Source: Symbiodinium natans
Taxonomy: Eukaryota > Sar > Dinophyceae > Suessiales > Symbiodiniaceae
Reading direction: 5' to 3'
DNA: 62,000 nt
NCBI GenBank assembly: GCA_905221605.1
Contig: CAJNDS010002135.1
Location: 177,501-239,500, forward strand
Shown here: positions 1 through 11,097 of the stretch, one piece after another
How the letters are laid out: every line of letters starts with the position of its first letter
Numbering within the stretch: position 1 is the stretch's first letter
Made by a program: the position numbers and the translations under genes
Notes under the pieces: model-generated
What the model saw: only the letters and a program-made list of their open reading frames with translations
The model's database searches: none
Told to the model about the DNA's origin: nothing

Positions 1-27
1 TGTGCGGGTCTCACTGGTTGCAAGTAG

Positions 28-132
28 ATGTTGGAAGCGCTGTATCTGCACTACATGGTTCCTGCCTACTTCACAGAGCCAAAGGTCGAGCATTGGGGCA
101 GCCGCGCTTTGCGCGATTTCCTGGGCTTCTGA
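28..132 (+). CDS. probable last exon of an upstream gene, function unknown
   Basis: An open stretch begins just after a possible acceptor (AAGTAG) and ends at a TGA at 130-132. It encodes about 34 residues, beginning MLEALYLHYMVPAY and ending RALRDFLGF, with a mix of aromatic, charged and hydrophobic residues that looks like real protein. The other two frames of the same DNA are rich in Cys, Arg and Ser, as expected of shadows. No domain is recognisable at this length. The ATG at 28 may be an internal codon directly after the splice site and not a start. The rest of the gene lies to the left of the window. Short length and the lack of a named family keep confidence low. Confidence 0.35.
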   Translation: MLEALYLHYMVPAYFTEPKVEHWGSRALRDFLGF

Positions 133-789
133 GGATTGGGTCAGGTGCAGCGTCAGGCATTTATGCGGGAAAAGTTGTTTTGCCAAATGTCTTGCCAGGG
201 CACGTGCAGATCCGCCGCTTTGTGAGCACGATGTTCGCTGTATCCTCGGGCTCAGGTGCCACTTAATGCCGTGGAAAGGTAGTTGAAACAGGTTGTGCAA
301 GTCATGAGTCATGAGCACATGCTGCTATGAGAATGAGCAATCCGTTTCAGCAGGTCGGCTGACTTGGTAGCTCAGCTCCGACCGGATCCGTTGCACCCAT
401 GGGAGAAGGCAAGTGCTCGAAACAAAACGTACTAAAAGCTTCACAAAGGCACTGAAGGCCCCCTCTGAATGTTTTGCTTAGGGCTTGGGAGACAGGCACC
501 TCCCGAGCTTCACCGCTGTGGGGTCGCCTGGGCAGATCTGCAAGTCGATGGCAACGGGCTTTCCGTGCCGATGGGGCCTATGCCCCTGAACGCCTCCAAG
601 GCCGCAATTTCTTCAAGCTGATGTTTGGATTGGTGTGTGATTGGCATTGTGCTTGGAGTTGCTCAGTCCTCTGCCGCGGGCAGCTTTGAACTACTCGCGC
701 AGGCCTGCCGTCAGAGCCCTGAGCAATGAGCAACAGCTTCGGAGCACGTGTTTGTCAAGCAAGAGTGTGCCGATGTAGACTGTGATCCT

Positions 790-1029
790 CTAAACGAAGG
801 TGCTGCCATGTTGGTGTCCGTGGGTGCGGCTACCGCCCCAGCTATTCATTTCCCAGCAGTAATCTTGAAAGAGGTCGGGCCACTGAGCTTCCAGATCCTG
901 CTTCAAGGCTTTCTGCTTGACGAGCCTCGCATGCACATCGCTCCAAGTCCACAGGTACAGGCAGCGTTGATGTCTGGAATCAGTATCCTTGTAGCTGGTA
1001 GGACATGTCTTTTCATCAACGTCAGCCAC
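790..1029 (-). CDS. weak candidate exon on the minus strand
   Basis: Read on the - strand this frame gives a 79-residue segment whose middle part (WSDVHARLVKQKALKQDLEA, then QWPDLFQDYCWEMN) is amphipathic and tryptophan-rich, unlike typical shadow frames. A possible acceptor AG precedes the DVHARL segment. No family is recognised. The + strand frame over the same bases (748-1038) is also open and moderately protein-like, so strand assignment is uncertain. Nearly every other coding segment in the window is on the + strand, which counts against this call. Confidence 0.2.
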   Translation of the reverse strand: MADVDEKTCPTSYKDTDSRHQRCLYLWTWSDVHARLVKQKALKQDLEAQWPDLFQDYCWEMNSWGGSRTHGHQHGSTFV

Positions 1030-1815
1030 CTGGTTTGAAGGTCACTGGAGCGTTTGGCGGTCGCGCTGCTTCTGGGCCACGTCGTCATGGCCTGCGGAGC
1101 GCTTCTGGTGTTGGCCACCTGGTGCGCTGTTCGGGTGAAGTGGGGGCCCTGGAGCCTTCAGCCGACCGTTGTCATCGCTGTCGCCTCTTCTGCCTCCGTC
1201 GATTCTTTTTAAACCAATGAGGCCATGGATCGCACAGATCCTCTTTGTTACAACTGGGGGCCAGGCCGCAATTTGGCCGCACCATCTCGAGGCCTCCACC
1301 GGGTAAGGATTCGAAGAACCTCATTTTCCTCCATTGCCTTTGGCATGATATCCCGGAATATCCCGGACAATCTTCCTTAACATGTCAAGTTGGCATTCGC
1401 TTGCTCAGACCACTCGGGAGGTCTTGCCAGGGCCTGCTGCCATCTGTTTCGGATTGGCAGGGTTGCTGAGCTTTGGCGCCTCGCTGCTTCTCATTGGCCG
1501 GCAGGACTGCGACCATACTTACCACGACGTACTGCTTTTTCGATCGCGTCACACGAGCTACATGTGCCGTGAGATCGTCGTTGCCCTGGAAAAAAACAAC
1601 GCAGAATCTCCCTGTAGAGCGCAGCTTGAGACACAGCAAGTAGATGGGCGTCCCGCAGGAGTTGCCGGATGGGGATGCGGCTCAGGCTGCCGACGCCACC
1701 GTAAACTCTAAGATATCTCACTCTTAACTCGGTGCTCCAGTTTTTGACATTGGTGAAGAAATAGGGAACAATTAGGCCCATTAGGGGGGTTGACTGCAAC
1801 AAGGTCTGGGAGCTG

Positions 1816-1852
1816 AAGCCGGAGCCGGCCGAGCCGGCCGAGCCGGCCCCAG
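1816..1852. repeat. GCCGAGCCG short tandem repeat
   Basis: Tandem copies of a GAGCCGGCC/GCCGAGCCG unit, about four in a row, followed by another GC-rich run. No gene is seen around it. Confidence 0.8.
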
Positions 1853-2920
1853 GGCCCAGAGAGCCGAGCAAGGCCCGGAGAATCCCCTTAACAAACAAGG
1901 AGAGCTAGAGACAATGCATCAGGCATCACTGCCAATGTCGGCCTTGCTTTGCGGTTGAGCCTCCCTGAGCGGCTTCTGTCAAATCGAAGCCGATGCTCAT
2001 TTCAACTGTGCTTCGGGCGAAACATTTTCTTGCAGGATAAGCTTGTTCGACTCGTGGTGGCTGCCACAGCTGCTTTTGTGTTTCTGTCGAATGCCTTTGT
2101 CTGAGCAGCAACACGCCTCTGCTTGAGGCGCAGAGACGACGAGAGATAGTCCACGACCAGTTGCGATGGGTGTCTCGCAGAGAATCTGCACAAGTTCCGC
2201 TGTTCGCAGGAGATGGGTATTCCGATGCAGTTACGTTCCGGTATGTACCAGTCATCAGACGATTCAAAGATATCCCTGAGGCCGATGCTTTGCTGGTGGG
2301 CCAGTGCCTTGAATTGCCATGTCGCGCTTACCTTCCGGCACCTTCCGCCGACTAGACATCTTGTGACAGCCACTGCGGTGGCCTGCAATCAATCTTTCAG
2401 TGGTGCTTCTGACCGGTGATTTCCTGTGAGGCTGTGCAGCTTGCTTTGCCGTGCTTCTGCTTTCTAGCCTTTGGGTCGTGGGCGAGGGCCTCAGAGCCTT
2501 GGCTTCGCGTTTGCCGATGTCATACTGCGATGCCGGCGATACCCAGGCCAAAAGGCAGTCGACCTAGGAGCTTCCCACCCAGCTTTGGTTTCCTCAGTGG
2601 CCATGATGCAAGGTCCGGAGCCTCCGCAACTCCATGCTTCCTTTCACTTTGTTTCTGAGGTGAAGGATGCCTTAAACAAGCCAACCTGGAGACGTGGGAG
2701 GCAGGGACACTTGAATGTGGACGTAGATTTTCCGCATGCCAGAAGCAGCCGAAGCCATTCTAGTTAGTATCAGGTACCCCGGCGGCATTCCATGGCACCC
2801 TGAAGACTACCGGGAGGCGACGCTGGACTGTCTTGGAGTGCCTTGCTTCTTCCGTGTGGAGGGGTCCATTGTCGAGACAGGCCTGGCGTGATGTGAAAGC
2901 CGCCGGTATATGTGCAGGCC

Positions 2921-2963
2921 TCAGAAGGCTTGAGAAGGCCTGAGAAGGCCTCAGGAGGCCTCA
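2921..2963. repeat. GAGAAGGCCT-type short tandem repeat
   Basis: Three to four imperfect 10-11 bp copies of CTGAGAAGGCCT, the last changed to CTCAGGAGGCCT. No coding context is recognised. Confidence 0.8.
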
Positions 2964-3434
2964 AACAGTGTTTTCTACAACGAAGGGAGAGCTGTTTGGT
3001 TGACCCGATCTCAAGGTACTGGAATTCGAACTGCCATCAAGATCGACGACTTTCGCAAGTCTGCCAGACACATAGCTCATCACAGCTCTTTCGGTCTCTG
3101 CTTGTCTGCCAGTTCGGCCAGTTTCTGCAGACATATTGCAGAAGTTAGCGCTTTCAGGGAAGGAGCAGCCAGTATCGAAAAATGAAATGCAGGGTTTATA
3201 GCTTGTCTCCATCCCAGGTGCAGCGCCACGCGGATGAAACTGCGCAGCAGCTGAAGAAGCGGTTCAGAAGCGAACGCCTCGACTCCACTGAGGAAGGCGG
3301 CTGAGGCAAAGTCTGATGATCAGTAAATTCTGACAGATGGAGACTGGCAAGTGGGATGCTATGTTTTGCCATGAACTTAGTGCACATGTTTGCTTACAAA
3401 ATGCCTCGTAGTACTTTATCGTTTGTTGTACCCT

Positions 3435-3567
3435 AAGGGTAGTTACATGGTCCCTTAACATGGTCCTTTACCTTCTTGAAAGGGCTCCGAAGTATGGGCC
3501 CTTGGGTTTTATAGGGTAGATCAGGGGTATACAAGGGGTTCCATTAAGGGCCCATGTAACTACCCCT
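3435..3567. mobile_element. MITE-like element with 24-bp terminal inverted repeats
   Basis: The left arm (3435-3458) starts AAGGGTAGTTACATGG and the right arm (3544-3567) ends CATGTAACTACCCCT. The two are reverse complements at about 22 of 24 positions. The 85-bp interior has no open frame and carries shorter G-run/C-run words such as GGGCCCTTGGG. Total length is about 133 bp, which suits a miniature inverted-repeat element or a long hairpin. Target-site duplications were not clear by eye. The GGG/CCC-rich style resembles the dispersed element at 28683, 55418 and 58991, but direct homology is not established. Confidence 0.65.
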
Positions 3568-3780
3568 AGAACATCTGTAGTGAATCCATGTCACCAGGGT
3601 GCATACCCTTCTCCAAGACATGACTTGCGGAGTCGCGAGACATTAAAAGAGTAGAGCGAAACTGTGCGGGAGCCATTCCTTCTTCTTTGATCTCCCACCC
3701 ATGAGGCACCCTCCAGGTTCACAGCCTAGATGAATAGGTGAAAGATACTCTCCCGTGTGCGATGCAATGCGGCCTATCAG

Positions 3781-5179
3781 GTACGAGGAGTTTGTGGAAA
3801 CAGTCCTGAAAGCGAATCATCGGAACTGGACTTACCATACTTGGGTCATGATGGATCATGCATGCAGGTTTTGAAGGTCTTCTCCATTTGTGTTGCCCAG
3901 GAAATGCCTGCTGGATTGGCAAGAAGCAGCCGAAGTGCTTGAACAGCAATCTTCTCATCGTGACCATGTGACCTCATGCCGAACTGTAGCAACTCACTAG
4001 ACTGCCCATGTCAGGCTATTTGACTGCACATGTTTTTGAATCATATGGCATCTGGCGCATGTGAGTGATCCTCACTTAGGTGCAAAGATCTGCGACAAAA
4101 CATTTCAATGCTTATCAAGGACCCGCGTGGACAGCTTTGATGTGGCGGTGCCTGTTTCTTTCAGACCCAGATAGAAAGTGATTGCTAAGCAGGAAGACAT
4201 CTCAGAGCTGGAGACTAGCGTCGAACTGGGCTGCCAGCTGGGACTTACGCCAGAAGTGAGTTCGTGAGCTCCATGTGCTTCACATTCCTTAGGTACGCCT
4301 GTTGACATAAGATTCTTTGGAAAAGGTGAAACAGGGGCGGTTTCCAAGAAATGTGCCCAAATTTGCACAGTCCGAGGCTACATCAGGTGCCAAATGCTTC
4401 TGTGTCATGTTTCAATGAGGTTCTTCGTCAAGGCGCTGGTTCCCGACACCAGCTGCATCTTTGTCGACATAGGCGCCGCCAAGATGTTCACTCAGAGTTC
4501 GCTCCACTGCAAGGGATAGAGTGTCCTTGCACATCGTTGATAGCAGAGATCTTGAAGTTCCTCTATAGACGCTATAGGTGCAACGTAGCGCAATCTGTAA
4601 TCAGAAGAGGATCCAGTTATCTTGTTGCCAGGCCTGAACTTCAGGCTTGAGATGCCGCTGGCTGAAGCAGAAGCATTCCTTGAAGACAAGGCCTGAGACC
4701 AAGACGAAAGAAAAACTTGCAGCGCAGGTGGCATTTAGTTGCCATGCCCAATGGCTTCTGGTTAAACCGGTGTGGCAGGAGAAGCATCTTTGCAATGGCT
4801 TGGAGTTGAAGAGCAAGCAGGTTGCCAAAGTGAAGGCAAGCTGGCGTGGCACTTCAGTTGCTCGACCCGCCATAATGCAGACCCCGTTCAGAAGGTCTAG
4901 AGATAGATAACTTTGCCTTGCGAGTGTACCGCCTCATGTGCCCATACTGCAGAACCACATGTTGCCGAAAAGCCTCAGATTTTCTACACAACTGTGGACG
5001 GAATTGGTGTGCTGTGCAATGCTGGCCGTGGAAAGGCGGATATCCATGAGGCCTTGCACCTTATTGACTTGATGACCAGTCTCCAGTCCGATCCTCATGA
5101 TTTTTTCTTCCGTAGGTGCGTCGAGTTGTCTATGCCCTTGGGGGTGACAAGATGTGTTTCTTCTTGGTGTTGTTGTTGA
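3781..5179 (+). CDS. UXT-like prefoldin-alpha family protein, split into micro-exons
   Basis: Several small exons join into a protein that follows the UXT/prefoldin-alpha pattern. Exon 3781-about 3820 reads YEEFVETVLKANHR, like the N-terminal helix of UXT. Exon 4190-4236 (QEDISELETSVELGC) and exon 4420-4472 (FFVKALVPDTSCIFVDIG) join across a GC-AG intron, giving LGCQFFVKALVPDTS, close to the family LGC-F-V-VPDTS signature. Exon 4632-4690 (LNFRLEMPLAEAEAFLEDK) continues the beta hairpin and second helix. Exons about 4806-4835 (LKSKQVAKVK) and 5036 onward (ADIHEALHLIDLM) match the C-terminal helix; the last frame stays open to a TGA at 5177-5179. Donors of four introns are GC. Part of the first helix (3820-4190) and the loop before 4806 are unresolved. 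UXT proteins are small cofactors of prefoldin-like/R2TP complexes. That this one has the same role is inference. Confidence 0.6.
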
Positions 5180-5839
5180 CATGCTATTTTAGCTCATCCG
5201 TGGTTCGATGTTGGAGAGCTGGCCACTGTTACCCAGGCATGGCCAAAGCAGCGAGACGATGCAGTCACGGCAAAAAAAAACGGGCGTGTCTGAAAGCACG
5301 AAAGCTTGTCCCCTGAGAGTTGAGGCGCCCAAACTCTGAAGGCCTCTTCGGAAATGCCCCCAGGCTGTCCGTGGGCCCTTGAGTACCACAGTGCGTGCCT
5401 GCTACGCTGGTCCTTTGCTCAATGCAGCCAGATGAACTCCTGGCCACACCTGCCAATTCAAGATGCAAGATGGTTCTCACGAAGAGCGAGCTGTTCCGTG
5501 CAAGCAGTTCAGATGCTAATCATCAGACCCATGTTGCTCGCTTTGATCGGCAGAGTAAGGTACCACAAGACGCCATGGATTGAAGCAACAGCTCTTCTTA
5601 ACCACGCTACTCTATTTGCAGCTCTTGTTCTGGCCATGGCGACCGTTGCCTGGATGCCCAGCCAGCCCGAGGCAAATACTGCTTTCCGTCCAGGACAGCT
5701 GCTAAAGATCTGCAGACGTGACTTGCTGCTGCTGCTGCTGCCCCTGCTGCAGCCCACCAGGAAGTGTCTCTCCTCGACAGCAGTCTCAGGTTTGGAGCTC
5801 GGGCTCTTCATCTTACATCATGTAACCAAACCAGTCTAG
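5180..5839. other. intergenic or intron, with a CTG tract
   Basis: No recognisable exon. A frame through 5354-5839 is open, but its sequence is dominated by a CTG tract at 5723-5749, read as Leu. A small frame at 5116-5151 (VRRVVYALGGDK) after a TAG acceptor is a possible isolated exon. Confidence 0.4.
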
Positions 5840-5947
5840 ATTCACTACGAGGGCTGGGGTTGTTCGGATGCGCAGGCTTGCTCAAAGTGCGGGAGCATTT
5901 TGACATCTGATGCCATCTACTGCCGACATTGTGGTCACAAGCGCGAT
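5840..5947 (+). CDS. zinc-ribbon exon at the 5' side of a large EF-hand/coiled-coil/ankyrin gene
   Basis: The exon runs from an acceptor TAG to a donor GTACCT and encodes about 36 residues. It contains two zinc knuckles, ACSKCGS and YCRHCGHKR, in a C-x2-C ... C-x2-C layout with about 11 residues between the pairs. This zinc-ribbon pattern is common in dinoflagellate proteins. It lies upstream of the EF-hand exon at 6932 and the coiled-coil series, all on the same strand, so I place it near the N-terminus of that gene (inference). The start codon and any earlier exon were not found. The domain call is good; its gene membership is less certain. Confidence 0.6.
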
Positions 5948-6448
5948 GTACCTATGCTTGATTTGTGGCATGTGGTGGTCAGTCCAACATGTTGCCATAT
6001 CAACTCAACAACTGTAATGGCTAGGAAACGGTGGAAACGCATACTCACACGTCTTAACACGTATTGACCCATACTACGCTGGTGCTCACAGAGATTTGAT
6101 AGGTGCTTTTGGTGCTTTGGCGTCTGCCAGGTGTCCCCTTCTGCTGTACAGGGCCGGGCCTGTCTGGCGCTCAATCTGCTTGCAATGCTGCCACGTGCCA
6201 AGCATCATTGAACCTTCCTCCCGTGAGCGGGTATGTGGTGCTATCTGTCAGATTGTCTAGATTGAAATTGTTGAATAGGGTTGAAAAAGGTTTCGTCTGC
6301 AACCAGCGGTCTTCATTCCACGCTGGTTGCGTTCTCGGGCCGATGCTGAGGGGCCGTCGAAGCTGGTCGAACGCAGGACGGGTTGCGATGTGCATAGGAT
6401 CGTAGTGTCTCAAGGTGGCCGCTCCCAGGATGTGGTAGAGGAATAGGG

Positions 6449-6520
6449 TGTGCGCGCGCGCGCGGCCGCGGGTGTCTGTGTCTCTGTGTGTGTCTCTGTG
6501 TGTGTGTGTGTGTGTGTGCG
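6449..6520. repeat. CG/TG dinucleotide tract
   Basis: A short (CG)n run passes into an interrupted (TG)n run of about 60 bp. The tract lies in intron sequence between the zinc-ribbon and EF-hand exons. All frames through it are low-complexity and were not called as genes. Confidence 0.9.
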
Positions 6521-6931
6521 TATTTGTTTGTTCGTTGGTGTTTCCTTGTGCATGTCTGCATTGGCAAAAGGCCGGCGCGGCGCAGCTTCCTCGGGTGGTT
6601 TCCCCGGTGGCTTTGCCAGGCCTGCCATGCGTTGCAGGGAGTACTCAGCAGTGTTCACAGCAGCTTGTTTTCCTTGAAACGAAAACTTGCAGCCCAAAGC
6701 AGGCACGTGTGTTTCATGCTAGCTATTGTAGTGAAAGTGGTGTGCTCGCAAGGTGGCCAACTTGTTGAACCGGTGACAGGTGTCCCGGTGACGCAGCAAG
6801 GCTTGGACATCGTAGCCACTGTCACCGTTGAGTGACACAAGCCGAACCACTAGGTTCAGTAGATAAGCCGACAAATGAGGGCTGCTCAAAGTAGCCGATG
6901 TCTGCGATCCTGAACCACGTTGTGTTTGCAG

Positions 6932-7071
6932 GTCAGACTTCTACTGCTTCGACCAGTCCCTCACCGTTCGTTGCCGCGAGCTTCGAAGCACTGGATGCCA
7001 ACCAGGATGGCGTCATCACGCGCGCAGAATTCCAGCAAGCTGCGAACAGCGGCCCCGACCTTGGGGATTGT
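6932..7071 (+). CDS. EF-hand exon
   Basis: The acceptor TTTGCAG is followed by an open exon ending at a good donor GTGAGC. It encodes a Ser/Thr/Pro-rich lead-in and then FEALDANQDGVITRAEFQQA. The calcium loop is at 6994-7029 with Asp at position 1, Asn 3, Asp 5, Gly 6, Ile 8 and Glu 12, so the ligands of a working EF-hand are present. Only one EF-hand is visible; a partner may be on an exon not found. The same-strand position between the zinc ribbon and coiled-coil exons suggests a calcium-responsive part of the large gene (inference). Confidence 0.7.
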
Positions 7072-8084
7072 GTGAGCTGAGTACCCAGAGTTTCCTTGTG
7101 GGCCATGGCCGAATCATCCGAATCTCAGCTTAGGCCTCGTTTACCCTGTCAGCAGCGCGCCCGTGAGGCAGGCCCTCTGAGGACTTTGCGCACTTTGGTT
7201 CAAGGGATTGCAAGCCCTGAACTTGCCCTAAACTGGACTGGGTTCGTGACAGTTCTTGCCTTCGTGACGGTTTGTGAAAATTCGTGACGGTTCGTGCCTC
7301 TGGCCACGTAGGGTTGGGAAAAAGCCAGCAGTTTTTCACATGTGCCTCAGCATATTGGCTACGTGGCCTTGGCAGGCTAGGACCGGCTTCAGAAAAATGC
7401 GATTCCAAGGATTACAGAGCTGGGGAGGTTTTCTGCGTGCTGCACATTCGGTCAGCGTTGCAGGTCTGTTTCGCCTGCGCCGATTCGAGGCGTGCCCCCG
7501 CAAGTGGCTCAGGCGAAGACAGCTTTCCGGTTCTCTGTCGGGTTCAAAAGTGGGAGTTCAGGTTTGCTTATGCGGCGCCGCTGCATCGTGGAGTGCCAGA
7601 TGCCAAGTCTCGTAGCAGACATGGCGCCTATATACTCTGTATACAGATGGCGGGTTGAGTAGAACAGCGAAACCCAGGATGCTGGGGACAGTTCTGGCTG
7701 AGCATGTGCAAAGCATGCTGCATAGTTTGGCCTCCCCAGGTCTCCGGAGCCCAGGAACCCATCTGGCCGGACTCTCTGCGGTTTTCTTTGGGAGGCATGT
7801 CGCTTTGGTTATGTGGCCCAGCTAGGCTAGACGGTACTTCCTGAGGAGATATATTATTTCGGGTGGGGTTTTGAGCGGCATTGTTCAATTCTTCGGCTCT
7901 TTCTGCTCAAAAGTAGACGTTCGACCAAGAAAAGAGCGGAAGACAGAAGCCGAAGAACCGAGGCCAGGTTCTGGTTGCCGGCACCTCTCCGAATCTGGTG
8001 CAGGCAGCTCCTTTCTCGCGTATTGGCTCTGTCTTGAGGACGCTTTGGACGGATGGTCTTTAGAGCAAGCTGCTTCCTGTGTAG

Positions 8085-9265
8085 GCCGTGCCAGTGGCTC
8101 CGATAAACACTGTGCCAGCTGTGGCCTCAGATGTCACGGTGTTTTGCCGCTTGTGGGCTAAGAGAGTTGGCCTTAAGTAAGGGTACCCTGGAGTATCCAC
8201 CCTACTGTGGATGCTACTCCGGAATGCCCGCTTCGCAGTATGCCAGATGGTTTGCGGAAGTGTGCGCAAGTGAGGCCCGTTTGGCCCAGCACTGACCTCA
8301 ATGGTGGGAAGGGTGGCTGTCTCTGAGTTGGAGAATTGGAGCCGTGACGGACAATTGAACGAAGTGCACTACGAGGTAATCTTACACGTCAGGTGATTCC
8401 TTAGCCTTAGCCTGCCCTTGATTGCAAGCCCAGACCGGCGATGTCCGCCCGGCACTTGAATCGGCAGCTTGCAGCAAGGTGGCCACGTTCACTGCACGAG
8501 CTTTAGGCGAGCGCATCTCCGCAGGCTGCTTGAGGACCCAACTTGTGGCATCGCTGACATGCTTTGGTGCACGCCTAGGTCCCGAACATTCAGGTGCTGC
8601 CGCCGTAGGCTTCCCAGGATCAGGATGCTTGCAGCGTTGAGGCGTTGCAACTCCTGCAGCCTGGAATTGCTCTCGAGCAGCAGGTTCCATAGGAGCAACT
8701 CCTTTCATACTGTTAATGCCACATAAATGCCGAAAGCTAATTATTCGGTTCAAGATGCTGCCCGATGGTTTCTGGAGGGTTGTACCCGCCAGAAGCTTTA
8801 CAAGCGTCTGTCCGATGCCTTCCTTATACCTTCAGATCCGAAGAACATGCATACGAGCCGCATGTCCTTGTCCTCACTGTGGGTTGTTCGCTGGATTCTT
8901 CGTGCAGTTTTCCTTCACACATCCATCGAGGTCTGAGCCGGAGCCACCTCAGAATTTTTCCGAGGACCTCCGTGCTTGCGTGCGATGTCGGATTTCGTCG
9001 AATATCCCAATCATTGGCCTTACACAGGACCTCATCAAACGCATTGATGGAGTTGCCATCAGCTTATACTTGAGCGGCATGAATTGGCAAGGAAGAGTCG
9101 ATGCAGACTGCTCGCTGTGTGACCTACAGGTTGAGACTAAACACATAGGTTGTGTGCGAACCTATTAAGTTATTATCATGGGGCGGATTCCTGAAAACCT
9201 GCCCTATTTGTGCTTCATAGATCGAGGTCACTGAGATGGAGCGGGAACTGTCAGACGACTTAGCA
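8085..9265 (+). CDS. sparse linker exons of the large gene (3 candidates)
   Basis: Three short open segments have plausible splice sites. 8085-about 8140 follows GTGTAG and reads AVPVAPINTVPAVASDV, a proline/alanine linker. 8434-8478 follows CAG, reads TGDVRPALESAACSK and ends at a GT donor. 9221-about 9265 follows CATAG and reads IEVTEMERELSDDLA, an acidic helix, ending at a GC donor. None shows a named domain. They fit between the EF-hand exon and the coiled-coil exons in strand and style. The DNA between them (7072-8084, 8141-8433, 8479-9220) shows no recognisable exon; it has only short shadows and a CGTGACGGTT-like repeat at about 7243-7292. Confidence 0.35.
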
Positions 9266-10234
9266 GCGCAAGGGCCTCAGGGCAAGCGCGCCTTTTTCGA
9301 GATATGCTCATCAGCTTTAGAAACTTGTGCTCAAGCTTCTACATATCGGCATTTAATTAGACACCGTGCAGCATCTGTTCGGGCAGTGTCTCTTTGGCGA
9401 CTTTTGACTGATGCAAGTGCTCTTTGCGTTGAAGAATGTGTGGAAGGGCAACTGAAGTTAGAGAATTCGACACGTATTGAAAGCGGAAGCGGAAGGGGAG
9501 GCGCTTCGAGTCCTCGAGCTTGAGTTGAAGCAGAGAAGCAGGAGAGAGGGTCCCGAGTTTTTTTGGTAGAAGAAGCATGACTGTTTGAGAAGCTCAGGTG
9601 TGTGAAGTCTCCCCTGAATGAGCTGAAAACTGGTGTCAAGGCAGCTGTGCTGCAAGTTGAGCTCACTCGGCTTGGTTGTGGATGTCGATAGAAGAGGGCC
9701 ACGTGCACCAAGACCCAAGAGCCATCTTCGCAGAAAGATGTCGACTTTGTGTTGACTGACTGAAAGTGGGCAGTGGCTAGGTAGAGTTCGGTGGCAGGAA
9801 GCTCAGAAACCAAAGGTTGCATGCGTCTCCCTTGATTGCCGGCTGTCGTGCTTTCTTAGCTACCAGATGTTTTTTTTATGCAGAACTCAACAGCTGCGTG
9901 CCTTGGCTTGAGGCGCCACGCAGGACGAGGACGTGACGGGTGACAATGAAAGCGAGCTTCTCAGAACTTGAAACTTTTCTGCGTTCCATTGCTTAAATGG
10001 ATCTTGTCTGCTAAAGGTTTCTGCAGTCAGGTGCGCTGTTGGCTTTTCACTACTTTCTTTTTGGAACCACAGAAAGGCAACAAGTTGTTGCTTATCTGAT
10101 TCTTCGTGCTCGGTTCTCTGGACTCGGTTGCTGCCAGTTCTTGTACCCCGGAAGTGTTTTGTTGTTTTGTGCGTGATGTGTATATCGTCTGTGCAGGATT
10201 TGGTTCACAGTTGCCAGAAGTTGTCAGATCTCAG

Positions 10235-10301
10235 GCACATTGGACTGGATTGACAAGCAGATCCGGGCCATTGAGCAGCGACGTGAGGCGTGTGAGCTGA
10301 G
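10235..10301 (+). CDS. coiled-coil exon (DWIDKQIRAIEQRREACELR)
   Basis: After the acceptor ATCTCAG a 67-bp exon encodes TLDWIDKQIRAIEQRREACE followed by LR, a highly charged helix with a heptad-like pattern. It ends at a GC donor (GCTGGG). It is the first strong coiled-coil exon of the series that resumes at 12469. About 970 bp before it (9266-10234) has no recognisable exon. The 95-residue open frame at 9236-9523 extends past the 9221 exon and does not keep a protein-like composition. Confidence 0.55.
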
Positions 10302-10871
10302 GCTGGGCAGCAGGGTTGTGGAGAAGTGGGGAAGAGTTAGGATCATTCCCTGCCCAGCTCCACTTCTGTAATTCGACACACAGAGCAGCACGATGGCACC
10401 CATGTCTCCGGAGTCTGCAGCTGTATGCCCTTGTGCACGTGGGACGCAGGCAGAATCACCTGTCCGACCTCCGGCGCCTGGTTGCTGATGGCGAACGGGG
10501 ACAGGTGTCAGGCGTCACGGTTTGGCATGTTTCTTGCTTGGAATCTCTTGGATAAACCGAAGCTTTGACGGGTCCGCCTCAGGCCGCCGCCTCATTCGTG
10601 ACGAAGGCTGTGCAGCCCCTTGTGCGTTGCATAGTAAGTGTGACCGACCTGTCTGCCTCTCAGGGCTGTACGCCGGACCTCCAGAGGATGTGGATGCGGC
10701 TGGCGGCCGAGCAAGGAACGCATGTATGAAGGTGCAACACGGTCTCGACAGATGATAGGCCTGTTTAGGCCTGTTCAGTTGGAGCATGTTGGAGCTCTTC
10801 CCCTTTCCCGGCCGAGGCAGGGAACAGTCCGTCCCAGCGGCTCTCAAACTTGGAGGCGGGCAGGGATGTGT

Positions 10872-10923
10872 GGTGACGTGCGATGACTTGCGATGACTTG
10901 CGATGACGTGTGATGATGTGTCT
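10872..10923. repeat. GCGATGACTT short tandem repeat
   Basis: Four to five imperfect copies of a 10-11 bp unit (GTGCGATGACTT and variants). It lies upstream of the ABHD18-like gene with no coding frame. Confidence 0.8.
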
Positions 10924-11097
10924 ATGCAGGGTGACCAGGGCTGGAGTTGGGTTTGGGGTTTCCTTTCTCAAGGGGGTGAGCATTCTGGATTGGAGCGTGG
11001 GATGTAAGTCTATGTGTGTTGTGGCTCATGATCCCAATAGCAGCAGCTGAAAGCCCAGTAGAGTCCAGCAAGGTCCTCAAGGGACCTTTGCTTTGCA

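Larger units (their letters stand above)
133..3434. other. unassigned 3.3 kb, no convincing gene
   Basis: Open frames here are short, overlap on both strands and show no family motif. The best candidate is on the - strand at 790-1029 and is listed separately. Two plus/minus frame pairs around 2000-2400 are both about equally protein-like and cannot be told apart by eye. The stretch contains small G+C-rich direct repeats at 1816-1852 and 2921-2963. It could hold micro-exons that I did not recognise. Confidence 0.4.

Noticed and set aside
6448-6835. Cys/Val-rich open frames
   Set aside because: Created by the TG dinucleotide tract.
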